Assembly: GCA_029821875.1 (NCBI GenBank) | Contig: JALGXW010000025.1 | Location: forward strand, 1 to 50,428 | From: Candidatus Hebobacterum abditum | GTDB taxonomy: Bacteria > Armatimonadota > Hebobacteria > Hebobacterales > Hebobacteraceae | Reading direction: 5' to 3' | Length of the DNA: 50,428 bases | Shown here: piece by piece, positions 40,061 through 48,364 of the stretch | How positions within the stretch are numbered: the stretch's first letter is position 1 | Layout: every line of letters starts with the position of its first letter | Notes under the pieces: generated by a model | What the model was told of the DNA's origin: nothing | The model's input: only the letters and a program-made list of their open reading frames with translations | Databases searched by the model: none | Program-made: the position numbers and the translations under genes

Positions 40061-41551
40061 ATGAAGGCTCTCCGACTTCTCCTCCCGTTCGCTATCCTGC
40101 TGTATGTGTGTGCCGCTCCTGCGCTTGGCGAGCAGGTCGTGGAAGTGTGGCGGGGAGGTGGGTTCCAGCTGGTCAGCGATCTCTGCGTCGACCCCACCGA
40201 CGGGTCCTGTTGGGTCGGCCACTACCTCGGGCTCGTGCACCTGGCCGCGGACGGAACGGAGCTCTATCGGAGAGACAGTGGCTGGCCCACCTCCGTCTCC
40301 GTGAACCCGACGGACGGGTCATGTTGGATGAGCGATCACCCTGATCTGGTGCACGTCGCTGCCAACGGTACGGAGCTTTGGCGAGCAGAGGAGTACTCCT
40401 GCAGGTCCGTATCCGTGAACCCAACCGATAGTACCTGCTGGACCGCTGGAACCGGGGGCGTCAGGCATCTCGATGAGGACGGCACCGAGCTGGTAAGCGT
40501 CGCCAGCTTTGCCGACGCGGCATCGGTGTCTGTGGATCCCGTAGACGGGTCCTGCTGGGTAGCAGACATCCAGGGTGACGAGGTGGTGCATCTAGCAGAG
40601 GATGGAATTGAGTTGTGGCGAGGAGGGGGCTTCCATCAACCCTCGTTGGTATGCGTGAACGCGGCAGATGGCTCCTGCTGGGTCATTGACGGAGCCAACG
40701 GGTACGCAGTCCACCTGAGGGCAGATGGCACTGAGTTGCTGCGCATCGGGGGAGTGGAGTTCGGGTCCTTCAATTGGATATCCGTCGACCCTGCGGACGG
40801 TTCCGTCTGGGTGGCTGACGGTATGAACGAGCAAGTTGCCCACCTTGCTGAGGACGGCGCCGAGCTCTGGCACGGAGGGTACTTCCCTGGTGCGGAGTGC
40901 GTCTCTGTGAACCCGGCAGACGGTTCCTGCTGGGTAGCGGCACGCACGCACGGTGAGGTGGCGCACCTGGTGATTGCCTCACCGTTCAGCGACGTAGGCA
41001 TGGAGCACTGGGCGAGGGACGAGATCGTCGCTTGCGTGGACGCTGGCATCGTTGCCGGCTATGGCGACGGTACGTATCAACCCGGCAATCCCGTGACCCG
41101 CGACCAGATGGCGGTCTACATCTCCCGCGCCCTGGCCGGCGGGGACGACAACGTGCCGGACTACACAGACACGCCGACCTTCCCCGATGTCGCGGAGGGA
41201 TTCTGGGCGCTCAAGTACGTGGAGTATGCGGTCTCCCAGAACGTCGTCGCGGGCTACCTCGATGGCACCTACCATCCTGAGCATCAGGTCACGCGTGACC
41301 AGATGGCAGTGTACGTGGCACGTTCCATCTGCGACCCAACCGGCGAAGATGGCCTGGCCGACTACACGCCAGCTGACCCCCGCAACTTCCCCGATGTGGC
41401 CTCCGGCTTCTGGTCCTACAAGCACGTCGAGTACTGTGTTGAGAACGGCGTGGTGGCAGGCTACCTCGACGGCCTCTACCACCCCGAGATCGTCGTCACA
41501 CGGGACCAGATGGCCGTCTACGTGGCGAGGGCGTTCGGGTTGGCGGGGTAG
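40061..41551 (+). CDS. Secreted seven-blade propeller protein with three SLH domains
   Basis: 496 aa. Signal peptide MKALRLLLPFAILLYVCAAPALG (cleavage about residue 23). Seven copies of a 37-44-residue repeat follow (core VSVNPxDGSCWVxD...VHLAEDGTELWR), so one seven-bladed beta-propeller is likely; Cys is kept in six of seven blades. Residues about 310-496 are three SLH domains (FSDVGMEHWARDEIVACVDA, FPDVAEGFWALKYVEYAV, FPDVASGFWSYKHVEYCVEN), each with a TRDQMAVY motif. It would be anchored at the cell surface or outer-membrane/peptidoglycan interface. ATG 40061 follows GAGGGG. Related to the next two genes. Confidence 0.88.
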   Translation: MKALRLLLPFAILLYVCAAPALGEQVVEVWRGGGFQLVSDLCVDPTDGSCWVGHYLGLVHLAADGTELYRRDSGWPTSVSVNPTDGSCWMSDHPDLVHVAANGTELWRAEEYSCRSVSVNPTDSTCWTAGTGGVRHLDEDGTELVSVASFADAASVSVDPVDGSCWVADIQGDEVVHLAEDGIELWRGGGFHQPSLVCVNAADGSCWVIDGANGYAVHLRADGTELLRIGGVEFGSFNWISVDPADGSVWVADGMNEQVAHLAEDGAELWHGGYFPGAECVSVNPADGSCWVAARTHGEVAHLVIASPFSDVGMEHWARDEIVACVDAGIVAGYGDGTYQPGNPVTRDQMAVYISRALAGGDDNVPDYTDTPTFPDVAEGFWALKYVEYAVSQNVVAGYLDGTYHPEHQVTRDQMAVYVARSICDPTGEDGLADYTPADPRNFPDVASGFWSYKHVEYCVENGVVAGYLDGLYHPEIVVTRDQMAVYVARAFGLAG

Positions 41552-41563
41552 CCGCGGCCGCGA

Positions 41564-41591
41564 GAACTTTTGGCCAGCGCGCCGCGTCTAA
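41564..41591 (+). promoter_or_regulatory. Sigma-E-like promoter upstream of the second SLH gene
   Basis: GAACTT (41564-41569), exactly 16 nt, GTCTAA (41586-41591). The same pair with the same spacing and a shared CGCCGC before the -10 is found upstream of the third SLH gene. It resembles ECF/sigma-E promoters. Predicted start near 41598, 68 nt before the ATG. Confidence 0.6.
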
Positions 41592-41665
41592 CTATGTAGA
41601 GAACCTCCGCCTCTCGCAGCCGGGCCTCGGGTCGAGCAGGGCGGCAAGGAGAGAGGTGAGCTATC

Positions 41666-44107
41666 ATGATCGCTCATCGCACGCTGCGGTATCACTGCCT
41701 CGCGGCGCTGGGCCTCGCTGCCCTCCTGTGGGCAGCGCCAGCGGTCGGGGAAGACATCCCCGCCTTCCAGTACGCGTTCGGCACGCCCGCCATCGAGCCG
41801 GTCTGGTCGGACGATTACCACGATCCGCATCGATATCCGTCTCTTGCAGTAGATGAGTCCTACGTGTACGTCGGCGGCGCCCAGCTCAACGTCTTCACTC
41901 GCGACGGAGAGTGGGTTGACTTCTGGCCCATATCGTCGGACGTGCGGCAGTTGGGTGAGCTGTCAGGGCGCGGCTCGACAGTCTCTATGGCCAGCGATAT
42001 CGCGCTGGCCGCACCGGACCGTGTCTGTGTTCTGGATGCGCCCTACGGGGCGGTTCACGTCTACACCCGGGAGGGCGAGTTCCTGACCGGCTGGGGCGGA
42101 TACGGCGACACGGCCGACACCTTCTCCGCCCCGGCGGCCATCGCGGCCGATGAGTCCTCGGTGTACGTGCTCGACACATATCCGGGGCGAGCGGTGCGCT
42201 TTGATCTGGAGGGGAACTTCCTCAACGCCTGGGACACCCCTGTGCTTCCGGAACCGTACCTCAACTCACCCATCGACATCGCCTCTGACCCAGCGGGCGG
42301 AGTGTGGGTGCTCAACGAGTCGAAGTACTTCTCCGAAGCGGAGCAGGAGTGGACTCGCGACGCCCGATGCTACAAGTATGCGCCGGACGGCTCGGAAGAG
42401 GCGAGCTGGCCGCTCGCGGATGCGTCGGGGTGGTTCGCCATAGGGGCCGATCCGGCAGGTAACGTGTGGGTGCTCGATGACGGCGGCGGCTATCCGAGGA
42501 AGCTTCGGCGCTTCACGCCAGGCGGCGAACTGCTGGTGGCGTTCAGCGCTCCTCAGGGGAGCGGGTACACGCACAACTTCGCGATCTCGCCGGACTCGCA
42601 GCTTGTAGCACTGAATCCCCAGCAGATAGCAGGGGCAGGTTGGGACACGCGAGGTGAGATTCTCTGCCCTGTGGTGTCCCTGGACTTCGAGGGCCAGCCG
42701 CTCGGGAGCTTCGGCGACCAATGGCAGATGCCGGACGTGGGCGCCCTGCTGCTGCCATATCCCTTTGCCGTCGACGCGGCGGGCGCCACCGCCTGCCGGG
42801 CCCATCCCCCGGGATACCGTTATACGCTCCCAGACTACGTCGTCCGGTACGGTCCCGGCGGGGAGCTGGTGGAGGTCGTCGAGACCGAGAAGTGGCCCAT
42901 CTACAATCCGGCGAGCGACACCGTCGAGCTGGTCGAAGCGCCCTGGCAGCCGAACTTCATCGATGGCACGGGAGCCTACTGGATCTACTCAGGGGAATGG
43001 CTCGATTGGCCGCCCGATGACATCGGCGTTCTCGACCTCGTGGTGGAGTCCGCCACGACTCAGGAGACCCTGAGCATCGTGCTGCCCTCGGCCGAGGCCC
43101 CGGAGCCGTCCGGCAACTGCTGCTGCCGCGATGTCGCCGTTCGCCAGGCGCACGACGGCAACATACTCCTCGCGGTGTGGGAGGTCGTGGACGATTACGA
43201 GACGGGTACCACCATGTTCGTTCTCACCGTGACCCGTGACGGCACGGTCCTCAGCTCTGCTACCATCGAGCAGGCGACCTTCGACTGGTACCCGGAGTGT
43301 GTCGAGCAGGACGACGCGGGAAACATCTACATCGGCAACTGGAATGGCGTGTGGAAGTTCTCGGCGAGCGGTGAGTTCATCGGCCGCATCGGCGGCTGGG
43401 GCGGGGAGGGAGACCAGCGCGACGCGCCCGGCTCCCTCGTTCTCGGCGCCCGGGCCATCGATATCGACGCGACCGGCCGCCTGCGAGTGCTCGACTACGA
43501 GGCGAACCGCATCCTGCTCTTCGCCTATACGCCAGGGCCCTTCCCCGACGTCTCCTACTCCCACTGGGCGAAGGAAGCCATTGCGGCCGCGGTCGACGCG
43601 GGAATCGTGTGCGGGTACGGCGACGGCATCTATGGGCCCGGGCTTCCGGTAAGCCGCGACCAGATGGCCGTGTACGTCTCCCGCGCGCTGGTTGGCGGAG
43701 ATGCGAACGTGCCCGAGTTCACCGGCACGCCGAGCTTCTCGGATGTGGGTGAGGAGCATTGGGCGCTCGACTACGTCGAGTACGCCTTCTCTCAGAATGT
43801 CGTGACCGGATATGAGGACGGCCTCTACCACCCCGAGTATGAGGTGACCCGCGACCAGATGGCGGTGTACGTCGCCCGTGCCCTCGTTGCACCGACTGGC
43901 GAGGCCGCCCTCGCCGACCACGTGCCGGCCGAACCGCGCAACTTCCCCGATGTGCCGAGCGATCACTGGGCCTACACACACATCGAGTACTGTGTCGAGA
44001 ACGGCGTGGTGGCCGGCTATCTCGACGGCTACTACCACCCCGAGATCGTCGTCACCCGCGACCAGATGGCGGTGTACGTGGCGAGGGCGTTCGGTCTCAC
44101 TTCGTAG
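41666..44107 (+). CDS. Secreted NHL-type propeller protein with three SLH domains
   Basis: 813 aa. Signal peptide (HRTLRYHCLAALGLAALLWAAPAVG, cleavage about residue 28). The central 600 residues are NHL/6-bladed-propeller-like repeats (SSVYVLDTYPGRAVRFDLEGNFLNAW, AGNVWVLDDGGGYPRKLRRF, AGNIYIGNWNGVWKFSASGEFIG, GRLRVLDYEANRILLFAY), distinct from the DGSCW repeats of its neighbours. An insert of about 150 residues (GNCCCRDVAVRQAHDGN) has three adjacent Cys. The C-terminus has three SLH domains (FPDVSYSHWAKEAI, FSDVGEEHWALDYVEYAF, FPDVPSDHWAYTHIEYCVEN). GAGG-type ribosome site before ATG 41666. Surface-anchored; ligand unknown. Confidence 0.87.
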   Translation: MIAHRTLRYHCLAALGLAALLWAAPAVGEDIPAFQYAFGTPAIEPVWSDDYHDPHRYPSLAVDESYVYVGGAQLNVFTRDGEWVDFWPISSDVRQLGELSGRGSTVSMASDIALAAPDRVCVLDAPYGAVHVYTREGEFLTGWGGYGDTADTFSAPAAIAADESSVYVLDTYPGRAVRFDLEGNFLNAWDTPVLPEPYLNSPIDIASDPAGGVWVLNESKYFSEAEQEWTRDARCYKYAPDGSEEASWPLADASGWFAIGADPAGNVWVLDDGGGYPRKLRRFTPGGELLVAFSAPQGSGYTHNFAISPDSQLVALNPQQIAGAGWDTRGEILCPVVSLDFEGQPLGSFGDQWQMPDVGALLLPYPFAVDAAGATACRAHPPGYRYTLPDYVVRYGPGGELVEVVETEKWPIYNPASDTVELVEAPWQPNFIDGTGAYWIYSGEWLDWPPDDIGVLDLVVESATTQETLSIVLPSAEAPEPSGNCCCRDVAVRQAHDGNILLAVWEVVDDYETGTTMFVLTVTRDGTVLSSATIEQATFDWYPECVEQDDAGNIYIGNWNGVWKFSASGEFIGRIGGWGGEGDQRDAPGSLVLGARAIDIDATGRLRVLDYEANRILLFAYTPGPFPDVSYSHWAKEAIAAAVDAGIVCGYGDGIYGPGLPVSRDQMAVYVSRALVGGDANVPEFTGTPSFSDVGEEHWALDYVEYAFSQNVVTGYEDGLYHPEYEVTRDQMAVYVARALVAPTGEAALADHVPAEPRNFPDVPSDHWAYTHIEYCVENGVVAGYLDGYYHPEIVVTRDQMAVYVARAFGLTS

Positions 44108-44140
44108 GAAGCAGACGATCCCCGCGGCGATAGGCCTCAC

Positions 44141-44158
44141 AGGCCGAGGGCCCGGCCT
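44141..44158 (+). terminator. Hairpin after the second SLH gene
   Basis: AGGCCG (44141-44146) pairs with CGGCCT (44153-44158) over a 6-nt loop, followed by TCTTGG. It lies 34 nt after the stop and 20 nt before the next sigma-E-like promoter, which fits separate transcription of the third SLH gene. Confidence 0.4.
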
Positions 44159-44177
44159 TCTTGGCGCCTGGGATCGA

Positions 44178-44205
44178 GAACTTCCCTCCGCTCCGCCGCG
44201 TCTAA
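44178..44205 (+). promoter_or_regulatory. Sigma-E-like promoter upstream of the third SLH gene
   Basis: GAACTT (44178-44183), 16 nt, GTCTAA (44200-44205), identical boxes and spacing to 41564-41591. The flanks share GAGAACTT and CGCCGCGTCTAA, while the rest of the two regions differs. The leader to the ATG at 44334 would be about 120 nt. Confidence 0.6.
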
Positions 44206-44333
44206 TCAATGGTAGGTCTGTGCGCGGCCGTGTCGCCTTCCTGCTGGCGGCGCTCTGCGGCAGCTGAGCATCCATCTTCCCGGCCGCTCCGAGGCCGAAT
44301 CCCGTGTAGCACGCAGTGCCAAGGAGGAAGACA

Positions 44334-46814
44334 ATGGCACGCTGTCATCTGCTGCTCGGATTCGCTGTCGCCCTCATCATCTGCTTCTGCTCCGGCCGTG
44401 CCGTCGCGCTGGAGGTCGTGGAGGCCTATCGCAGCCCTCTTGGGGGCCCGCGCGTGGTGTCGGTGAACCCGACCGATGGCTCCTGCTGGCTGGCCGCGGA
44501 CTCCGGCGTCTTCCACATCGCCTCCGATGGGACCATCCTCAGCCACGACCCCGGCGCCGTCGAGCCTCATGCAGTTGCTGTGAATCCCGCCGATGGGTCC
44601 TGCTGGGTGGTTGAAGGCTCGGAGTGCCCTACACGCCATGAACCCTCTGGCGAGTCCCCGGAGGGCGCGCTGGCCCGCTTGGACGACAGCGGTGCCGAGT
44701 CGCTGCGGGTGCCTTTGACGGTCGGGTCGTGGTTCTGCTGCCCCAACCCGGCGCTGGGTGTCAATCCTGCAGATGGCTCCTGCTGGGTCGGCGAGCGCTT
44801 CACGGGCCAGCTGGTCCATCTGGCCGAGGATGGGACGGAGATCTGGCGAGGTGATTACTTCGAGGCCGGGGCCATATCCGTCAACCCGGCGGACGGTTCC
44901 TGCTGGGTGGCCGATCTGTGGAGCCATGAGCTCATCCACTTGGCCGAGGATGGCACCGAGCTCTGGCGCGGGCTCTGGCTCGACACCCCGCGGTCCGTCG
45001 CTGTCAACCCGACGGACGGTTCCTGCTGGGTGGCCGGAGTGCTTGGCGCCATGGGCGACGCCGTAGTCCACCTCGCCGGAGACGGCACTGAGCTGGTGAG
45101 AGTGGGGCCGTTCGACGGAGCTCTGTCGGTTGCCGTGAACCCGGCCGACGGCTCCTGCTGGATCGCGGACACGACCCATGGGGCAGTGGTCCACCTGGCC
45201 GAGGACGGCAGCGAACTGTGGCGTGACGACACCTTTGTCGCCCCCACCTCGGTGTGCGTCGACCCTACCAATGGGTCATGCTGGGTGGCCGACTCCGCTC
45301 AGGTGGTCCACCTCAGCGAGGAGGGCGAAGTCCTGTGGCGCATGGAGGGCTTCGGATGGCCCTGGGCCGTGTCGACGAACGCCAGCGATGGCTCCTACTG
45401 GGTAACCGATACGTTGCACTATGATAGCGGCGCTGGCTGGCTGGTTCATCTCGCCGAGGATGGCACCGAGCTCTGGCGCGGCGGCGGTTTCGGAACTCCC
45501 TGGTCAGTCTCGGTTGACCCCTCCGATGGCTCCTGCTGGGTTGGCCACTGGCTCTCTGACGAGTCCTCTGTCGGCGACAGTCTGGTCCGCCACCTCGCTG
45601 AGGACGGCGGCGAGCTGTGGCGTGGCACCGAGTTCAGCTGGCCTTTGTCCCTTTCCACGAACTCGACGGATGGCTCCTGCTGGGTGGCCGATGGCGTCGT
45701 GGACACTGCGGCTTCGACTATCGTTCACCTGGCCGGCGACGGCACCGAACTCTGGCGTGGGACCGGATTCGGATGGCCAAACAGTGTCTCTGTAGACTCC
45801 TCGGACGGCTCCTGCTGGGTGTCAGACCAGGCTACGACCGTCATTCACCTGGGAGAGGGTGGCGCTGAGCTGTGGCGCGGCGGGCACGAGTTCAGCGGGA
45901 CGTTCTCGGTATCGGCGAACTCCAGCGATGGCTCCTGCTGGGTGACCGACTGCAACTTCGCCCGATCCCCCGACACTATTAGTTACATAGTCCACCTCGG
46001 CAGGGACGGCACCACACTCTGGCGTGGCGAGGGCCCAGTCTGGTGCGCCTATGCCTCGGTGAACTCCGCCGACGGCTCGTGCTGGATTGCCGCTCCTTGC
46101 GATGGCTATGTTTCCCTGCTGGCCGAGGACGGCTCCGAGCTATGGCGGGGGGACGACTTCGTCCGTCCCAGCGCGGTCTCGGCCAACCCCACCGACAACT
46201 CCTGCTGGGTGGTGGACGGGGGCACCTCTCAGGTCGTGCGCCTAGTGATTCAACGGCCGGCTCTGTTCGGCGATGTGCCCGGAGACTTCTGGGCCTATGA
46301 TGAGATTGGGGCCTGCGACTCCGCCGGCATCGTCAGCGGCTATGAGGACGGAACCTATGACCCGTCGGGTGATGTCGATCGCGCGCAGATGGCCGTCTAC
46401 ATCGCCCGCGCCATGGTCGGCGGGGAGGAGAACATCCCCGAGGCTGGGCGGCCCCGCTCCTTCTTCGACGTGCCTCGGGACCACTGGGCCTTCGATCACA
46501 TCGAGTACCTCAAGGCCGCGGGCGTCGTCACGGGATATACCTCTGGCCTCTACGCGCCCGACCTGTCGGTCCTGCGCGACCAGATGGCCGTCTACATCGC
46601 CCGCGCGAGCGGCTGGGTGACCAACGGGGACGACATGACCGGCACCTCCGAGCTCTTCCCCGACGTGCCGGCCGGGCACTGGGCCGGCGCCGCGATCCAG
46701 GAATGCCTCGACCGCGGCGTCGTGCAGGGCTACGACGACGGCTGCTATCACCCCGAGATCGTCGTCACCCGAGACCAGATGGCGGTGTATATGGCGCGGG
46801 CGTTCGACCTGTAG
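44334..46814 (+). CDS. Secreted fourteen-repeat propeller protein with three SLH domains
   Basis: 826 aa. ATG 44334 has an ideal AAGGAGG site; an upstream GTG is not needed. Signal peptide MARCHLLLGFAVALIICFCSG. Fourteen copies of the DGSCW repeat (VSVNPxDGSCWVAD...VVHLAEDGTELWRG) span residues about 35-640, which fits two seven-bladed propellers; 13 of 14 keep the Cys (blade 8 has DGSYW). Three SLH domains close the protein (FGDVPGDFWAYDEI, FFDVPRDHWAFDHIEYLK, FPDVPAGHWAGAAIQECL), the last ending HPEIVVTRDQMAVYMARAF as in its neighbours. It looks like an internal doubling of the first SLH protein. Confidence 0.88.
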   Translation: MARCHLLLGFAVALIICFCSGRAVALEVVEAYRSPLGGPRVVSVNPTDGSCWLAADSGVFHIASDGTILSHDPGAVEPHAVAVNPADGSCWVVEGSECPTRHEPSGESPEGALARLDDSGAESLRVPLTVGSWFCCPNPALGVNPADGSCWVGERFTGQLVHLAEDGTEIWRGDYFEAGAISVNPADGSCWVADLWSHELIHLAEDGTELWRGLWLDTPRSVAVNPTDGSCWVAGVLGAMGDAVVHLAGDGTELVRVGPFDGALSVAVNPADGSCWIADTTHGAVVHLAEDGSELWRDDTFVAPTSVCVDPTNGSCWVADSAQVVHLSEEGEVLWRMEGFGWPWAVSTNASDGSYWVTDTLHYDSGAGWLVHLAEDGTELWRGGGFGTPWSVSVDPSDGSCWVGHWLSDESSVGDSLVRHLAEDGGELWRGTEFSWPLSLSTNSTDGSCWVADGVVDTAASTIVHLAGDGTELWRGTGFGWPNSVSVDSSDGSCWVSDQATTVIHLGEGGAELWRGGHEFSGTFSVSANSSDGSCWVTDCNFARSPDTISYIVHLGRDGTTLWRGEGPVWCAYASVNSADGSCWIAAPCDGYVSLLAEDGSELWRGDDFVRPSAVSANPTDNSCWVVDGGTSQVVRLVIQRPALFGDVPGDFWAYDEIGACDSAGIVSGYEDGTYDPSGDVDRAQMAVYIARAMVGGEENIPEAGRPRSFFDVPRDHWAFDHIEYLKAAGVVTGYTSGLYAPDLSVLRDQMAVYIARASGWVTNGDDMTGTSELFPDVPAGHWAGAAIQECLDRGVVQGYDDGCYHPEIVVTRDQMAVYMARAFDL

Positions 46815-46851
46815 ACGCCCGGCCTGCTGGGCCAACGCGAAGCGCATGCCC

Positions 46852-46885
46852 AGAGCGCCCCTACCCGGGAAGGTGGGGGCGCTCT
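46852..46885 (+). terminator. Strong hairpin after the third SLH gene
   Basis: AGAGCGCCCCTACC (46852-46865) pairs with GGTGGGGGCGCTCT (46872-46885), 14 bp with one T-G pair and a 6-nt loop, 37 nt after the stop. The tail is TCGCTCG, not a T-run. It separates the SLH cluster from the sulfatases. Confidence 0.65.
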
Positions 46886-46943
46886 TCGCTCGAACCCGAG
46901 AGTGCGGAGACCATCCTGCGCATCACCGCGGGAGTCGAGCGCA

Positions 46944-48344
46944 ATGAAGCGGGACAACCGACGCGAGTTCGTCAGAACGGCCCTTGCGGGCGACCGAGGG
47001 CCCAATGTGATCTTTATTCTGTCCGATGACCAGGGCCCGTGGGCGGCCGGCTGTTACGGCAATCCCGAGATCCGCACCCCGAACATCGACCGCCTCGCCG
47101 CCACCGGCCTGCGCTTCGAGAACTTCTTCGTGGCGACGCCGGTGTGTTCGCCGAGCCGGGCCACACTGCTGACCGGCCGCATCCCCTCCCAGCACGGCGT
47201 GCACGACTGGATCTCCGGCGGCAACGTTGGGCCGGACGCGATCCGTTACATGGAGGGAGAGCAGGCCTACACTCACGTCATGGCGCGCCACGGGTGGACC
47301 TGCGGCATCAGCGGCAAGTGGCACCTGGGCGACTCGCAGATCCCCCAGTGTGGGTTCTCCGACTGGTACGTGCACCAGAGCGGCGGAGGCGACTACAACG
47401 CCGCACCCATGGTGCGGAACGGCCAGCTCATAACCGAGACGCGTTACATCACTGACGTGATCACCGACGAAGCACTGGCCATGCTCGACCGCTACGCGGC
47501 CGCGCAGGCTCCCTTCTACCTCAGTGTCCACTACACCGCGCCGCACTCGCCCTGGACTGGGCATCCCGAGGACGTCGTGCAGTCGTATGATGGCTGCGCG
47601 TTCGAGTCGTGCCCCCAGGAGCCGAGACATCCCTGGGCTATCTCCCTCACCGATCAGTGCCTCGGCAGTCGCGAGATGCTCAAGGGGTACTTCGCGGCCG
47701 TCACCGCCATGGACACGAACATCGGGCGGATCATCGACGCGCTCGAGGCCAAGGGCCTACGGGAGAACACGCTCGTAGTGTTCCTGAGCGACAACGGTTT
47801 CTCGTGCGGGCACCATGGATTCTGGGGCAAGGGCAACGGCACGCTCCCCCGCAACATGTACGAGAACTCGATCAAGGTCCCGGCCGTCTTCTCTCAGCCG
47901 ACCGCTATCCCGCAGAACGAAGTCGCCGACGCCATGGTGTCGGCCTATGACTTCATGCCGACCTTGCTTGACTACCTTGGCCTGCCGATCCCAACTGACT
48001 GCAGCCTTCCCGGCGGCAGCTTCGCGCCGCTGCTGCGCGGCGGCACGGTTGACACCTCCGAGCCCGTCGTCATCTACGACGAGTACGGGCCAGTCCAGAT
48101 GATACGAACCGAGGAATGGAAGTATGTCTACCGGCATGCCCACGGACCTGACGAACTATTGGATCTGCGCAATGACCCCGACGAGCGGGAGAACCTGGCC
48201 GCCGAGCCAGCGCACCAGAAGCAGATGCGCGAGCTGAAGGTGGCCATGGACGAGTGGTTCGCCCGCTACGTCATCCCGAGCCGCGACGGCCTGCGGGAGG
48301 AGGCCCCCGAGGGCGTGCCCGGGCAGAGCTGGTTGGTGAGGTGA
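46944..48344 (+). CDS. Sulfatase (formylglycine-dependent) with truncated Tat signal
   Basis: 466 aa type I sulfatase. Metal site start IFILSDDQGP, the maturation motif CSPSRATLLTGR (CxPSR; Cys becomes formylglycine, about residues 67-78), SGKWHLG, HYTAPHSPW and the late metal motif VFLSDNG. The N-terminus MKRDNRREFVRTALAG keeps the twin-arginine pattern (RREFVR), but the hydrophobic stretch is missing and the catalytic domain begins at once (DRGPNVIF), so export is doubtful. GGGAG precedes ATG 46944. Followed after 20 nt by a second sulfatase, so probably one operon. Substrate unknown; sulfated polysaccharide is likely. Confidence 0.9.
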   Translation: MKRDNRREFVRTALAGDRGPNVIFILSDDQGPWAAGCYGNPEIRTPNIDRLAATGLRFENFFVATPVCSPSRATLLTGRIPSQHGVHDWISGGNVGPDAIRYMEGEQAYTHVMARHGWTCGISGKWHLGDSQIPQCGFSDWYVHQSGGGDYNAAPMVRNGQLITETRYITDVITDEALAMLDRYAAAQAPFYLSVHYTAPHSPWTGHPEDVVQSYDGCAFESCPQEPRHPWAISLTDQCLGSREMLKGYFAAVTAMDTNIGRIIDALEAKGLRENTLVVFLSDNGFSCGHHGFWGKGNGTLPRNMYENSIKVPAVFSQPTAIPQNEVADAMVSAYDFMPTLLDYLGLPIPTDCSLPGGSFAPLLRGGTVDTSEPVVIYDEYGPVQMIRTEEWKYVYRHAHGPDELLDLRNDPDERENLAAEPAHQKQMRELKVAMDEWFARYVIPSRDGLREEAPEGVPGQSWLVR

Positions 48345-48364
48345 GGAGGAGGGGAAAGCGACAG

